From contig NZ_JABXKJ010000030.1 of NCBI RefSeq assembly GCF_017115085.1, positions 1 through 49,306 of the forward strand: a DNA stretch of 49,306 nucleotides, given 5' to 3'. Below the pieces are notes generated by a model. That model saw nothing but the letters and a program-made list of their open reading frames with translations, made no database searches and was not told where the DNA came from. The first letter of the stretch is position 1. Every line of letters begins with the position of its first letter. Below are positions 10,010 to 18,567 of the stretch, piece by piece. This DNA comes from Nostoc sp. NMS7. Its GTDB lineage: Bacteria; Cyanobacteriota; Cyanobacteriia; Cyanobacteriales; Nostocaceae. The position numbers and the translations under genes are program-made.

Positions 10010-10066
10010 TTGAGTATTTAGTAGTGACATTCTGGGTTAATTTATCAAAATTACTAATGATATGAG

Positions 10067-11494
10067 TCACATTTGCGGAATGTGGGTTGTAAAATTTGGA
10101 TGGCAGTTTGCAGGCATGATGAAAGGAAAAACACTTTCATAAGCTTTAGCTGCTTGCAAGACTAGTAAATCTTGATATTTTGCAGCAACAATTTGTATAC
10201 CAACAGGCAAACCTTTTTTGGTGAAGCCACAAGGTAAAGATGCAGCAGGTTGTTGTGTAAGGTTGAAAGGATATGTAAAAGGTGTCCAATCTCGGTGCTG
10301 ATGATCAATAAATGATTGAGGTCGATTTTGTCCAACGGGAAAAGCAGCTATCGGTAAGGTGGGAGTAAGTAATAAATCATAGTTTTGATGAAATCTTTGC
10401 ATTTGCCGTCCCAATGCTTCACGGGCATCTTGGGCGTTGAGATATTCTACTAAGCTGAGGCGATCGCCTTCTTTGGCTGTAGCTTGCAAACCTTCTTCAA
10501 TTACAGCTTGTTGTTCTGGACTAAAGCCACGCAATAACTTAGCTGCGCCAGCTTGCCAAAAGGTTTGAAAAATGGGGCGAGGATTTACAAAACCTGGATC
10601 AAATTCTTCGACAATCGCACCGAGTTTAGCAAAAACATCAACTGCGGCTTTAACTAAAGCAGCTACTTCTGAATCAACCTCAGCGTAGCCAAAGTTGGGA
10701 CTGTAAGCAATTTTCAATCCGGCTACACCCCTGTCTAAATCAGATGTATAGTCTTGTTTGTCATCTGGTAAAGCATACCAATCACGCACATCAGAATGGG
10801 CGATGACATTTAATGTGAGTGCGGCATCAGTGACGGTGCGAACCAAAACGCCAATATGAAACAATGAGCCAGTATGGGCTGATGGATAGCCAGAAACACG
10901 TCCAAAAGTCGGTTTGAAACCAAACACACCTGTTAACGCCGCCGGTGTTCTTGATGATCCACCACCATCTGTACCAAGATGCAGTGTTCCCATGCCCAAT
11001 GCAGCAGCGACAGCAGCACCTCCGCTACTTCCTCCAGGAGTCAAATCTGTATTCCAAGGATTGCGGGTGATACCAGTAAGTGGACTGTCGGTGACACCCT
11101 TCCAACCAAATTCAGAGGTTGTGGTTTTTCCTAATAAAACTGCTCCCTGTTCTCGCAGACGAGACACCGCAGGTGCATTTTCTTCCCAAGGTTGATGGGA
11201 GATTATCGCTTTACTCCCTCGGCGCGTTGGTAAACCCTTGGTTAATAGTAAATCCTTGACGGTAAAAGGTATACCATCCACTAAGCCACAGGGATTTCCA
11301 TTTAGCCAACGGACTTCTGAGGCTTGGGCTTCAGCCAGAGCAGTCTTTTCATCTACGATCGCAAAGGCGTTAACTGAGCTATTGTAAGTATTGATCCGTT
11401 CTAGGGCAGCTTTAGTTGCTGCAACTGGTGATAACTGGCGATCGCTATATAGCGATAACAGTTGAGAAGCAGAAAAATCAGCAATGTTTGACAT
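10067..11494 (-). CDS. Amidase signature (AS) family hydrolase
   Basis: 475 residues with the complete Ser-cisSer-Lys triad: Lys80 in DGIPFTVKDLLL, cis-Ser in TPGGSSGGAAVAAALG (about 156), and nucleophile Ser180 in DGGGSSRTPA followed by GVFGFKPTFGRVS. The family hydrolyses amides, including GatA-like and nitrile-pathway amidases. GatA is unlikely, as the C-terminal half (RDWTPFTYPFNLTQQPAASL) resembles stand-alone amidases. It lies alone on the minus strand, facing the DUF4365 region. The substrate is unknown. Confidence 0.9.
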   Translation of the reverse strand: MSNIADFSASQLLSLYSDRQLSPVAATKAALERINTYNSSVNAFAIVDEKTALAEAQASEVRWLNGNPCGLVDGIPFTVKDLLLTKGLPTRRGSKAIISHQPWEENAPAVSRLREQGAVLLGKTTTSEFGWKGVTDSPLTGITRNPWNTDLTPGGSSGGAAVAAALGMGTLHLGTDGGGSSRTPAALTGVFGFKPTFGRVSGYPSAHTGSLFHIGVLVRTVTDAALTLNVIAHSDVRDWYALPDDKQDYTSDLDRGVAGLKIAYSPNFGYAEVDSEVAALVKAAVDVFAKLGAIVEEFDPGFVNPRPIFQTFWQAGAAKLLRGFSPEQQAVIEEGLQATAKEGDRLSLVEYLNAQDAREALGRQMQRFHQNYDLLLTPTLPIAAFPVGQNRPQSFIDHQHRDWTPFTYPFNLTQQPAASLPCGFTKKGLPVGIQIVAAKYQDLLVLQAAKAYESVFPFIMPANCHPNFTTHIPQM

Positions 11495-11585
11495 ATTTCG
11501 GTTTGAATAGATTTACTGAAACTATGGCTTAGTTAATCAGTTTGGAATACGGGCGTTGCATATTTGCGGGATGATTTTGCTAGTT

Positions 11586-11648
11586 TTGTGGGATGGGCAT
11601 CTTGCCCGTCCCTTGTATTTTGGGGCGGGCAAGATGCCCACCCCACAA
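11586..11648. repeat. Long GC-rich inverted repeat between amidase and O-methyltransferase
   Basis: TTGTGGGATGGGCATCTTGC on the left pairs with GCAAGATGCCCACCCCACAA on the right, around CCCGTCCC/GGGGCGGG, with a loop of about 9 bases. The arms are about 27 bases with few mismatches. This is a dispersed cyanobacterial palindrome ('GGGCATCTTGCCC' type). As RNA it could terminate or protect the O-methyltransferase transcript, which ends 38 bases away on the minus strand. Confidence 0.8.
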
Positions 11649-11685
11649 GAATCATCCCTTGATTCAGCAACACCGGAATACGTTG

Positions 11686-12360
11686 CTAATTGTCAGACGT
11701 AACAAGTGCGATCGCAAAACCGTCATACCCTTTGTTGCCTACAGTCTGGATTGCAGTTGCACTCACACGCGGTTCATGTGCGAGTAACTCATTAAAACGA
11801 CGTACTCCTTGAACACTAGGATCATCGCTGTTCGCCTCAATTACAGATCCATTGCGTACAACGTTATCAGCGATAATCAGGCTACCCCGCCGGGAAAGCT
11901 TTAACGCCCACGCAAAATATTCTGGGTTGCTTGGCTTGTCTGCGTCAATAAAAATTAGGTCAAATGGATTGTATCCCTCCTTAGCCAGTTGCGGCAGTGT
12001 CTCTATTGCCCGCCCAACACGCACCTCGACAAGATGAGCCAGACCAGCGCGGTTTATATTCTCGCGGGCAACTTGGGCGTGCTTGGGATTTGACTCTAGG
12101 GTGATCAAATGACCGTCAGATGGCAATGCTCTGGCTAACCAAATTGTGCTGTAGCCGCCTAAGGTACCAATTTCCAGAATAGTCCGCGTCTTATGGATTA
12201 AAGCTAATAGCATGAGCAGTTTACCTTGGTTCGGCGAAACATTATGTGGTGGTAAACCAGCTGCATCACTAGCCTGAAGAGCAGCATCTAACACAGGGTC
12301 AGAAGGTATTAGCAAATCAGTGATGTAACGATCAACTTCTGTCCATAGTTCTTGAGTCAT
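11686..12360 (-). CDS. Class I SAM-dependent O-methyltransferase (caffeoyl-CoA OMT-like)
   Basis: 224 residues, typical for this family. SAM-binding motif I is ILEIGTLGGYSTIWLA, followed by ITLESNPKHA with the ribose-binding acidic residue. LIFIDADKPSN supplies metal-binding Asp residues and IIADNVVRNG the second metal/substrate loop, as in cation-dependent catechol O-methyltransferases. Cyanobacterial members methylate catechols or flavonoid-like substrates. GAAGAATT lies before the ATG. It is followed on the minus strand by the long palindrome at 11586. Confidence 0.9.
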   Translation of the reverse strand: MTQELWTEVDRYITDLLIPSDPVLDAALQASDAAGLPPHNVSPNQGKLLMLLALIHKTRTILEIGTLGGYSTIWLARALPSDGHLITLESNPKHAQVARENINRAGLAHLVEVRVGRAIETLPQLAKEGYNPFDLIFIDADKPSNPEYFAWALKLSRRGSLIIADNVVRNGSVIEANSDDPSVQGVRRFNELLAHEPRVSATAIQTVGNKGYDGFAIALVTSDN

Positions 12361-12408
12361 AATTCTTCTTTCAGTAACAGTAACAGCACTTTTTACATGA
12401 CCTAAATA

Positions 12409-12960
12409 TTAATTAGGAAAATCACTCCGCTTGAGCAGAGAAAACAGTGTGATCCCTTCAGCTAAAAGTTTATCAACAGCACTTTCTTCTCTATCAATTA
12501 CACAAATAGCGTAATCAATTTGAGCGCCAAGTTGACGCAGTTGATTGGCTGAGATAATAATTTGACCACCAGAAGTTACTACATCTTCTACAATTAGCAC
12601 CTTCCGATGATTAATCTCTACACCTTCAGCTAATCGGGAAGTTCCATATTTTTTCGCTTCTTTTCTCACGAACGCAGTAGGTAAACCAGAGTACTGTGAT
12701 AAGAGTGTCACTATCGAAATGCCACCAAGTTCGAGACCTGCAAGTACTTCAATATCACTTGGAATGAGAGTAATCATTTGCCTAACAACAGCATTAAGTA
12801 AAATTGGATCTGCCTCAAACTGATACTTATCAAAGTATTCGTTTGATATTCGTCCAGAGCGAAGTTGAAACGACCCAACTAGATGTGAAACTGCATAAAT
12901 TTGCTTTGCTATTTCGCTTTTCACTATTTCGGTTTCAGAGCATTTTATAAAACCTTCCAT
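12409..12960 (-). CDS. pyrE: Orotate phosphoribosyltransferase-like protein (PyrE family)
   Basis: 183 residues from ATG 12960. The longer frame from TTG 13002 adds 14 residues of poor quality, and AAGG precedes 12960. The PRPP-binding motif VLIVEDVVTSGGQ is intact. FQLRSGRISNEYFDKYQFE and FVRKEAKKYGTSRLAEG match the PyrE N-terminal and flexible catalytic loop (KEAKKYGT..). PyrE joins orotate to PRPP in UMP synthesis. Because many genomes carry PyrE paralogs used elsewhere, the biosynthetic role is likely but not certain. It is transcribed toward the O-methyltransferase. Confidence 0.85.
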   Translation of the reverse strand: MEGFIKCSETEIVKSEIAKQIYAVSHLVGSFQLRSGRISNEYFDKYQFEADPILLNAVVRQMITLIPSDIEVLAGLELGGISIVTLLSQYSGLPTAFVRKEAKKYGTSRLAEGVEINHRKVLIVEDVVTSGGQIIISANQLRQLGAQIDYAICVIDREESAVDKLLAEGITLFSLLKRSDFPN

Positions 12961-13037
12961 CAATTTAACCTTGCTTAAAAAAATTTGCTTTGTCCAATTC
13001 AATAACGTGATATTTAACGTTTGAAAATTTGTATTAA

Positions 13038-13664
13038 TTAAACTCGAAGTAGCAACAATCCACTCATTAAAGCTTCATTCCAAAGAGGTGATTTTTGTAT
13101 TTCTGCTAGAGAAACAGGTGGATTTACAGATTGTGTGGTAATGTCGCCATCAGTCAAGAAAGATGACTCTGGTTGTAAAGATAATTGCCACAAACCTATA
13201 TCATGCCACTGACCAAATTTATAGCCAACTCGACGCAAGACACCCATAGGTGAAAAACCAACAGCCTCATGTACAGCTACACTGGGTTGATTGGGTAAAG
13301 CGATCGCAGCAACAACGTTATAAAATCCTTGGAGGCGCAGCAATTTCAACAGAGAAGTATACAAAGCTTTAGCAATTCCTTTTCTGCGATAATTAGCACT
13401 GACGTACACAGAGGATTCCACAGACCATTGGTAAGCAGCACGGGTATGGTAGGGTCTAGCATAGGCGTAGCCTACAACCTCTTGATTAATTTCGCAAACT
13501 AGCCAAGGCATCTGCTGTTGATAGCTCTTGATACGCTGTTGAAACTCTGTTTCACTGGGTGGTTCTACTTCAAAAGAAATTGCAGTTTCCCAGACAATTG
13601 GCGCATAAATTGCCAGCATTTGTAGAGCATCATTTTGATTACCTAGTCTGATTACTGCCTTCAC
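13038..13664 (-). CDS. Phosphinothricin/methionine-sulfone N-acetyltransferase-like GNAT
   Basis: GNAT of the PAT/bar/YncA type. IYAPIVWETAISFEVEPPS is the typical substrate helix, SVYVSANYRRKGIAKALYTSLL the acetyl-CoA loop, and GFSPMGVLRRVGYKFGQWHDIGLWQ the C-terminal signature. Family members acetylate phosphinothricin, methionine sulfone or sulfoximine. A 35-residue C-terminal extension follows the domain. I favour GTG 13664 as start, with GGAGG 11 bases upstream, over TTG 13691, which would place that ribosome-binding site inside the gene. Dyad site 4 lies about 125 bases upstream, which groups it with the sulfur genes. Confidence 0.85.
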   Translation of the reverse strand: MKAVIRLGNQNDALQMLAIYAPIVWETAISFEVEPPSETEFQQRIKSYQQQMPWLVCEINQEVVGYAYARPYHTRAAYQWSVESSVYVSANYRRKGIAKALYTSLLKLLRLQGFYNVVAAIALPNQPSVAVHEAVGFSPMGVLRRVGYKFGQWHDIGLWQLSLQPESSFLTDGDITTQSVNPPVSLAEIQKSPLWNEALMSGLLLLRV

Positions 13665-13788
13665 TGCAATACTTGCCTCCTCCCAAACCAACTAAATAAT
13701 AAAGCTGTTCCCACTCCCCAAGCACCATTGACTATTAAATAGCTTGCTTTCTGGGAATGATGTATGGTAAGTTGCTAGTTAGAGCAGT

Positions 13789-13814
13789 TACGGCAACTCT
13801 ATCAATTTACCGTA
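13789..13814 (-). promoter_or_regulatory. 26-bp dyad site 4, divergent PAT/6PGDH-like promoter region
   Basis: Read on the minus strand: TACGGTAAATTGA followed by a right half ending GCCGTA, spacing identical to the other four copies. The two halves match at about 9 of 13 positions, with perfect TACGG/CCGTA ends. It sits between the divergently transcribed PAT-type acetyltransferase (13664) and the dehydrogenase (13889), and its orientation matches the PAT gene. Confidence 0.5.
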
Positions 13815-13888
13815 GTTTATCTCATAACTCAATCACCAAAATCAGCGTATTAGTCAAAAGCTGAATACAGGTAACAATCAAGCTTTCC

Positions 13889-14773
13889 ATGCAAATCCAA
13901 ACTGTTGGTATTTTAAGTCCGGGTGACATGGGACAGGCGATCGCAGCCGTTCTCAATCAAAATGGATTGAAAACCATTGCCGCCCTAGACGATCGCAGTC
14001 CTAGAACTCGGCAATTAGCCGCCGCAGGTAACATCCAAGATGTAGGTTCTCTCACACAACTGGTAATTGAATCTGATGTAGTGCTATCAGTTCTAGTCCC
14101 CGCCGCCGCAACAGAAGCAGCAAAGCAAGTAGCTGAGGTTATAGCCAATGTGAGGAAACAAATTCTCTACGTTGATTGCAATGCAGTTGCACCCCAAAAA
14201 GTAAAACGTATTGCCCAACTGATTGAATCATCTGGGGCAACTTTTGTAGATGCTTCAATTATTGGCCCACCGCCGAGAGTTCCCGGCCGCACACGCATTT
14301 ATGCTTCAGGAAAACAGACCGATGAATTCCAACAACTGCGGGATTATGGGTTAGATATACGAGTGATTGGCGATGAAATTGGTCAAGCTTCTGGGTTAAA
14401 AATGTCTTACGCTGCCCTCACCAAAGGACTAACGGCGATTAGTACAGAATTACTGATTGCTGCCCATCGTTTAGGTTTGGATGAGCCACTATGGGAGGAA
14501 GTATCTAGTAGCCAACCAGAACTTGCTGCGATTCTCACCCGTTCCATTCCATCCATGACACCAAAAGCACATCGTTGGATAGGAGAAATGGAAGAAATTG
14601 CTGAAACCTTTCAAGAGTTAGGTCTGACTGAGCGGATTTTTTACGGAGCCGCCGACGTTTACCGCTTGGTGAAAGATACATCTTTGGGTAAGGAAACACC
14701 AGAAGAGTGCGATCGCGATCGCCCCCTGAGAGAAATTATTAATGCTCTTTCCGACGAAACTGCATCAAACTAA
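13889..14773 (+). CDS. NAD(P)-binding 6-phosphogluconate dehydrogenase-like protein (DUF1932)
   Basis: 294 residues. The N-terminal Rossmann fold begins VGILSPGDMGQAIA, a G-x-L-S-P-G-x-M-G variant of the beta-hydroxyacid dehydrogenase motif. The middle segment FVDASIIGPPP corresponds to the DxxxxG substrate region, and SGLKMSYAALTKGLTAISTE holds the catalytic-type lysine. The C-terminal helical part fits DUF1932. The reaction is unknown. It is divergent from the PAT gene across dyad site 4, so the two may be co-controlled. Confidence 0.85.
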   Translation: MQIQTVGILSPGDMGQAIAAVLNQNGLKTIAALDDRSPRTRQLAAAGNIQDVGSLTQLVIESDVVLSVLVPAAATEAAKQVAEVIANVRKQILYVDCNAVAPQKVKRIAQLIESSGATFVDASIIGPPPRVPGRTRIYASGKQTDEFQQLRDYGLDIRVIGDEIGQASGLKMSYAALTKGLTAISTELLIAAHRLGLDEPLWEEVSSSQPELAAILTRSIPSMTPKAHRWIGEMEEIAETFQELGLTERIFYGAADVYRLVKDTSLGKETPEECDRDRPLREIINALSDETASN

Positions 14774-14871
14774 AGCAACTGGTGTGGAAACCCCTAAAAC
14801 CGCGCTGGCTCACTTTTTACTTTTGCCTTATTTGGTCAAAACATGGCAATTGATTGAAGTTCCTGAAGCTA

Positions 14872-15903
14872 CTAAGCTTGGTCAAGCTGCGTAGTTTGAT
14901 TGTGTAACGTAAAAGTAGTATTTAAAGAAGTAGCTATTTGTGTAAAAATCTCTTTTGCTGGTGAAGTATACTCGCTTATCGCAATCGGATTTCCAGTATC
15001 ACTAGCGCTACAAATGCCGGGATCAATGGGAATTTGTCCCAACAGAGGCGCTTGTAATTCTGCGGCCAGTTGTTCGCCGCCACCACTACCAAAAATCGGT
15101 GTGCGTGAACCACAATCACCGCAAATTAAATAACTCATATTTTCAATGATGCCAAGGACAGGAACACTGACTTGGCGAAACATATATATATTACGTCGTA
15201 CATCTGCAACAGCCACTTGTTGAGGAGTTGTCACTAAAATGACTCCACAAATTGGGCTTTCTTGGATAATTGTAATTTGAGCATCACCTGTACCGGGAGG
15301 TAAATCTATCAATAAATAATCTAATTCACCCCATTCCACATCTTGCAAAAATTGCGTAATAATTTTATGCAATACAGGCCCTCGCCATGCCAAAGGACGA
15401 TTTGCTTCTGCAAGTAAACCCACCGACATTAGTTTTATTCCCTGAGCTTCTAGGGGCAAAAACTTATCACCTGTGGGAGTATTAATCACTTGAATCTCAG
15501 CTTGTCCCAAACCTAACATTTGGGGAACATTGGGGCCATAGACATCAGCATCTAATAGTCCTACTTTTGCACCTTGTAATTTTAAAGCTGCGGCTATATT
15601 GACGGCTGTTGTGGATTTGCCCACACCACCTTTACCACTAGAAACTCCAAGAGTTGTTTTAACACCGGGAATTGTACAAATTTGAATATAAGTTTTTTTA
15701 CACCAAGATAGAGATGATAATTTAGATTGAATTTCTGGCTGTAATTGGTGCTGATGAGAACCAATATATAACCGTAAGTAAATATAGTCATCAACTATGC
15801 GTAAGTTTCGGATCATTCCCAAACTAACGATGTCATTTTTTAAGGTAGGTTCAATGATTTGTTTGAGTAGTTGGATGACTTCTTGCTGATGGTCTGTAGT
15901 CAT
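14872..15903 (-). CDS. mrp: Mrp/ApbC-type iron-sulfur cluster carrier ATPase
   Basis: 343 residues. The N-terminal MIP18/DUF59 domain spans about 1-80, then a ParA/MinD-like ATPase with deviant Walker A SSGKGGVGKST (88-98), LLDADVYGPN and LIDLPPGTGD. A Cys pair, ICGDCGSRTP, near residue 265 is the bridging Fe-S site of Nbp35/ApbC homodimers. It loads [4Fe-4S] clusters onto apoproteins. Downstream on the same side are a 4Fe-4S ferredoxin and the VnfEN/VnfH iron proteins, though a direct link is not shown. Start ATG 15903. Confidence 0.93.
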   Translation of the reverse strand: MTTDHQQEVIQLLKQIIEPTLKNDIVSLGMIRNLRIVDDYIYLRLYIGSHQHQLQPEIQSKLSSLSWCKKTYIQICTIPGVKTTLGVSSGKGGVGKSTTAVNIAAALKLQGAKVGLLDADVYGPNVPQMLGLGQAEIQVINTPTGDKFLPLEAQGIKLMSVGLLAEANRPLAWRGPVLHKIITQFLQDVEWGELDYLLIDLPPGTGDAQITIIQESPICGVILVTTPQQVAVADVRRNIYMFRQVSVPVLGIIENMSYLICGDCGSRTPIFGSGGGEQLAAELQAPLLGQIPIDPGICSASDTGNPIAISEYTSPAKEIFTQIATSLNTTFTLHNQTTQLDQA

Positions 15904-15941
15904 ATCTTTTGGATATTAAAAGGGAAATTATTGGTTAGATA

Positions 15942-16040
15942 TTAGTCATCAGCGATCGCTACAATCAAACGATTGTGAACTTGATGCCAAAGTTCAGGCT
16001 GTTCCAAATACGGATTCATTCCAGGAAATGGATTGTCCAT
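15942..16040 (-). pseudogene. N-terminal fragment of a DUF4058 gene
   Basis: ATG 16040 reads MDNPFPGMNPYLEQPELWHQ and continues VHNRLIVAIADD before TAA at 15944-15942. This is the well-conserved beginning of DUF4058 proteins, which are normally over 200 residues. The remainder is gone, replaced by the Mrp gene 39 bases further. A pure relic; it starts 20 bases after the HEAT-repeat gene stop. Confidence 0.75.
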
Positions 16041-16059
16041 TACGCTTTCCCTTATTTAT

Positions 16060-17022
16060 TTACTGCTCCCTTGATACTATTCTATCTGTTTGAATCTTCT
16101 GAATTGCCCGTTGCGCTTGGATGGACACTTCTTTGTCAGGATCATCTAAGGCTTGTTGTAGGGGGTTAATAACGTCGGGGTGAGCTAAATTTCCAAGTGC
16201 GATCGCGGCTTCTTTGCGGACATCTGCATATTCATCTGTTAATGCTTGAATTAATCTTGGCATAACTTGAATATCTGGAATTTTTTGCAAAGCTTGTGCT
16301 GCTGATTTCCGCACTTGCCAATGTTGATCATTTAAAGCTATTTCTAACGCTGAAATTGCTTGATTATTTGCATGAATAGCCAGAGATTTAGCTGCATTCC
16401 GGCGAACTTGCCAGTCACTATCATTTGTGAGTGCTTGACAAAGTATTGTAATCACCTCTGCATCTTGTAAATGTTCTAAAGTTAAAGCAGTAGCACGACG
16501 TACACTTGCCTCTTGATCAAAGATTAAATTTAAAGCTTGTGGACATTTTTCGAGTTGATTGATATATCGCAGTGTCGTAACGGCTGCTTCTCTTAACTCA
16601 GGATTTTTTGATTCTAAAAATGGTAAAATGTCGGGTAAAAATTGAATGTCATGTATTTTCCGCAAAAGCACTAAAATATTTAATTGAAGATTTACATCAT
16701 TACTTTGTAGTTTATCTAGTAAAAGTAATAATTCCTCTTGTGTGATTAACTCGTTTAATGCTGATGCGGCTTCAGTGCGAATATCTGCATCTGTTGAACT
16801 GAGGCATTCAATTAAAGCCGGGATTGCAACAGGATTGGCAATTTCCCAAATGGCAGCGATCGCTATTTTTTGAACCGTAGTATTTTCATCTTTTAAAGCG
16901 ATGATTAAAGCATCGATTGTTTCTTCATCGCCTAGATGCTGTAAGGTTTTCACAGCTACTATCCGGTCATCTATATCATGCGATCGCAACATTTCTAGCC
17001 AATGCTTGAGGTCATCATTCAT
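16060..17022 (-). CDS. HEAT-repeat (PBS-lyase-like) protein
   Basis: 320 residues made almost entirely of about nine 31-residue HEAT_2/PBS-lyase-type repeats, for example IVAVKTLQHLGDEETIDALI, VRRATALTLEHLQDAEVITI and VRKSAAQALQKIPDIQVMPR. No signal peptide or catalytic domain. Such proteins act as scaffolds or, in phycobilisome biology, as bilin lyases, but the E/F-type lyase features are not evident. It follows the 4Fe-4S ferredoxin by 20 bases on the minus strand, so the two are probably co-transcribed. It may help assemble the ferredoxin/flavoprotein enzyme (inference). Confidence 0.88.
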   Translation of the reverse strand: MNDDLKHWLEMLRSHDIDDRIVAVKTLQHLGDEETIDALIIALKDENTTVQKIAIAAIWEIANPVAIPALIECLSSTDADIRTEAASALNELITQEELLLLLDKLQSNDVNLQLNILVLLRKIHDIQFLPDILPFLESKNPELREAAVTTLRYINQLEKCPQALNLIFDQEASVRRATALTLEHLQDAEVITILCQALTNDSDWQVRRNAAKSLAIHANNQAISALEIALNDQHWQVRKSAAQALQKIPDIQVMPRLIQALTDEYADVRKEAAIALGNLAHPDVINPLQQALDDPDKEVSIQAQRAIQKIQTDRIVSREQ

Positions 17023-17041
17023 TAATTTTTATCACAGATAG

Positions 17042-17269
17042 TTAACGTAACAAAAAGGGAATTTGTACTGTAATTGCATTGGTTGGACATTCTTTTTCAC
17101 AAGGCAGACAAAACCAACACTCATCATATTTCATGTAAGCTTTGCCTGTTTCTGGATTTTTTGCCAATACATCCAAGGGACAAACTTCAATACAAGCTGT
17201 GCATTTTTCTAGACATTTCGATTCATCAACGATGACAGGAACATCTATTCTCTGATTGATTAAAGCCAT
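17042..17269 (-). CDS. 2x[4Fe-4S] ferredoxin, AprB-like
   Basis: 75 residues with two cluster motifs: CLEKCTACIEVCP and CWFCLPCEKECP. The second, with CWFC, and the intervening PLDVLAKNPETGKAYMKYDE resemble the beta subunit of adenylylsulfate reductase more than a bacterial-type ferredoxin. GGAG sits 8 bases before the ATG. The FrdA/AprA-like flavoprotein at 21381-23090 is the expected partner, now about 4 kb away. I infer that the two once lay together and form an electron-transfer pair. A shortened copy of this gene's start is at 18435. Confidence 0.88.
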   Translation of the reverse strand: MALINQRIDVPVIVDESKCLEKCTACIEVCPLDVLAKNPETGKAYMKYDECWFCLPCEKECPTNAITVQIPFLLR

Positions 17270-17281
17270 AAAATAACTCCA

Positions 17282-17346
17282 TGATTTTGTACTGAAACTG
17301 CTAAACGGTAAAATAAATGGGGTAAGCTTGCATGAATTATCTCACG
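17282..17346 (-). repeat. Duplicated 3' end of the GNAT gene, next to the ferredoxin
   Basis: Read on the minus strand, these bases encode REIIHASLPHLFYRL, the same C-terminus as the intact GNAT at 18514-19032. The match to 18500-18567 is about 85 percent by eye. It shows that the GNAT once lay directly upstream of the ferredoxin and that the junction was duplicated when the RAYT segment came in. The similarity ends abruptly at 17346. Confidence 0.8.
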
Positions 17347-17369
17347 ATTGTAGGTTGTTTATAGGCATT

Positions 17370-17912
17370 ATGGAATATCGCAGAGCCAAGATAGAAGGAG
17401 GTACATTTTTCTTTACCGTTGTTACTCATAACCGCCGGGAATTTCTTTGTAATACAGAGAATATTCAGCTATTAAGACAAGCATTCAGAGAAGTAATGAG
17501 CAAATCTCCATTTATTGTAGATGCCATTGTCATATTACCAAACCACATACACTGTATTTGGACGTTAGCACTAGGGGATAGTGATTTTTCGGATCGTTGG
17601 CGATTAATAAAAAATTATTTTACCCATCATTGTGATATTCAATATCAAGGAAAAATCTCTGTATCACGTCGAAAGAAAGGTGAAAAAGCTATTTGGCAAC
17701 GCAGATTTTGGGAACATCAAATTAAAGACGAAATTGATTTCATTCATCATGTTGATTATATTCATTATAATCCGGTCAAGCATGGATATGTTAAAGCACC
17801 TAAAGATTGGAATTATTCAAGTTTCATTTTGTATGTAAACAAAGGAATTTACGATATAGATTGGGGTTCAGGAATAGAGATAGAATTTCCCGAAGATGTA
17901 GGAAATGAATAA
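17370..17912 (+). mobile_element. REP-associated tyrosine transposase (RAYT, Y1_Tnp family)
   Basis: 180 residues from ATG 17370. The HUH motif is PNHIHCIW (His59 and His61) and the catalytic tyrosine region is VDYIHYNPVKHGYV (Tyr130 most likely). WQRRFWEHQIKDE is the family-specific segment. RAYTs are single-strand transposases that process REP/BIME palindromes. Here two 255-bp palindromic units follow the stop codon by one base, which suits a RAYT with its own repeat. The protein looks intact. It runs plus, opposite to the operon it interrupts. Confidence 0.9.
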
Positions 17913-17913
17913 T

Positions 17914-18168
17914 CTATTCGTAGTTATTGTAGGTTGGGTGGAGGCGCAAGTTACTATCTTGGCGACAAAATGAACAATTTATATTGCGCCGTAACCCAAC
18001 ATCAAGCGATATTAATCTTAGCGAGTCATTAAATATATAAAATAGGTTTATCATTAATTTTATCAAAAACTTTAGAGATTATTATAATATAAATATTTTT
18101 TGTTTTACCGATATCATGTGTTGGGTTCCACTACGTTCCACCCAACCTACAGGAGATAGCGATCGCAC
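17914..18168 (+). repeat. RAYT-linked palindromic unit, copy 1
   Basis: Begins CTATTCGTAGTTATTGTAGG and ends near AGCGATCGCA. The outer parts are inverted, GTAGGTTGGGTGGA on the left and TCCACCCAACCTAC on the right. An inner pair, GTTGGGTGGAGGCGCAA with TTGCGCCGTAACCCAAC, gives a BIME-like double hairpin. Copy 2 follows at a constant offset of 263 bases with only a few substitutions. Confidence 0.88.
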
Positions 18169-18176
18169 TATCGCAA

Positions 18177-18431
18177 CTATTCGTAGTTATTGTAGGTTGG
18201 GTGGAGGCGCAAGTTACTATCTTGGCGACAAAATGAACAATTTATATTGCGCCGTAACCCAACATCAAGCGATATTAATCTTAGCGAGTCATTAAATATA
18301 TAAAATAGGTTTAGCATTAATTTTATCAAAAACTTTAGAGATTATTATAATATAAATATTTTCTGTTTTCCCGATATCATGTGTTGGGTTCCACTACGTT
18401 CCACCCAACCTACAGGAGAGAGCGATCGCAG
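18177..18431 (+). repeat. RAYT-linked palindromic unit, copy 2
   Basis: Direct repeat of 17914-18168 at offset 263, with no insertions or deletions in the match and few differences (for example TTTATCATTAA against TTTAGCATTAA, and GTTTTACCG against GTTTTCCCG). The near identity suggests recent duplication compared with the more diverged flanking ferredoxin/GNAT duplication. It ends 2 bases before the ferredoxin relic. Confidence 0.88.
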
Positions 18432-18432
18432 C

Positions 18433-18567
18433 AACAAAAAGGGAATTTAGTACAACGATCACAGGAACATCTATTCTTTGATTTATTAAAGCCATAAAAC
18501 GATTATTTTGTACTTAAACTTTTAAGCGGTAAAATAAATGGGGTAAACTTGCGTGGATAATCTCACG
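18433..18567 (-). repeat. Degenerate duplicate of the ferredoxin start with internal deletion
   Basis: On the minus strand this reads MALINQRIDVPVIV, the first 14 residues of the ferredoxin at 17269. It then jumps to the base sequence of that gene's 3' end (AAATTCCCTTTTTGTT), so about 55 codons including all cysteines are missing. The upstream part equals 17282-17346 and merges into the GNAT gene. Together with 17049-17346 it forms the duplicated border of the RAYT segment. Confidence 0.8.

Noticed and set aside
15975..16169. 64-codon plus-strand ORF
   Set aside because: Lies opposite the DUF4058 relic and the HEAT gene end, both of which explain the sequence better.
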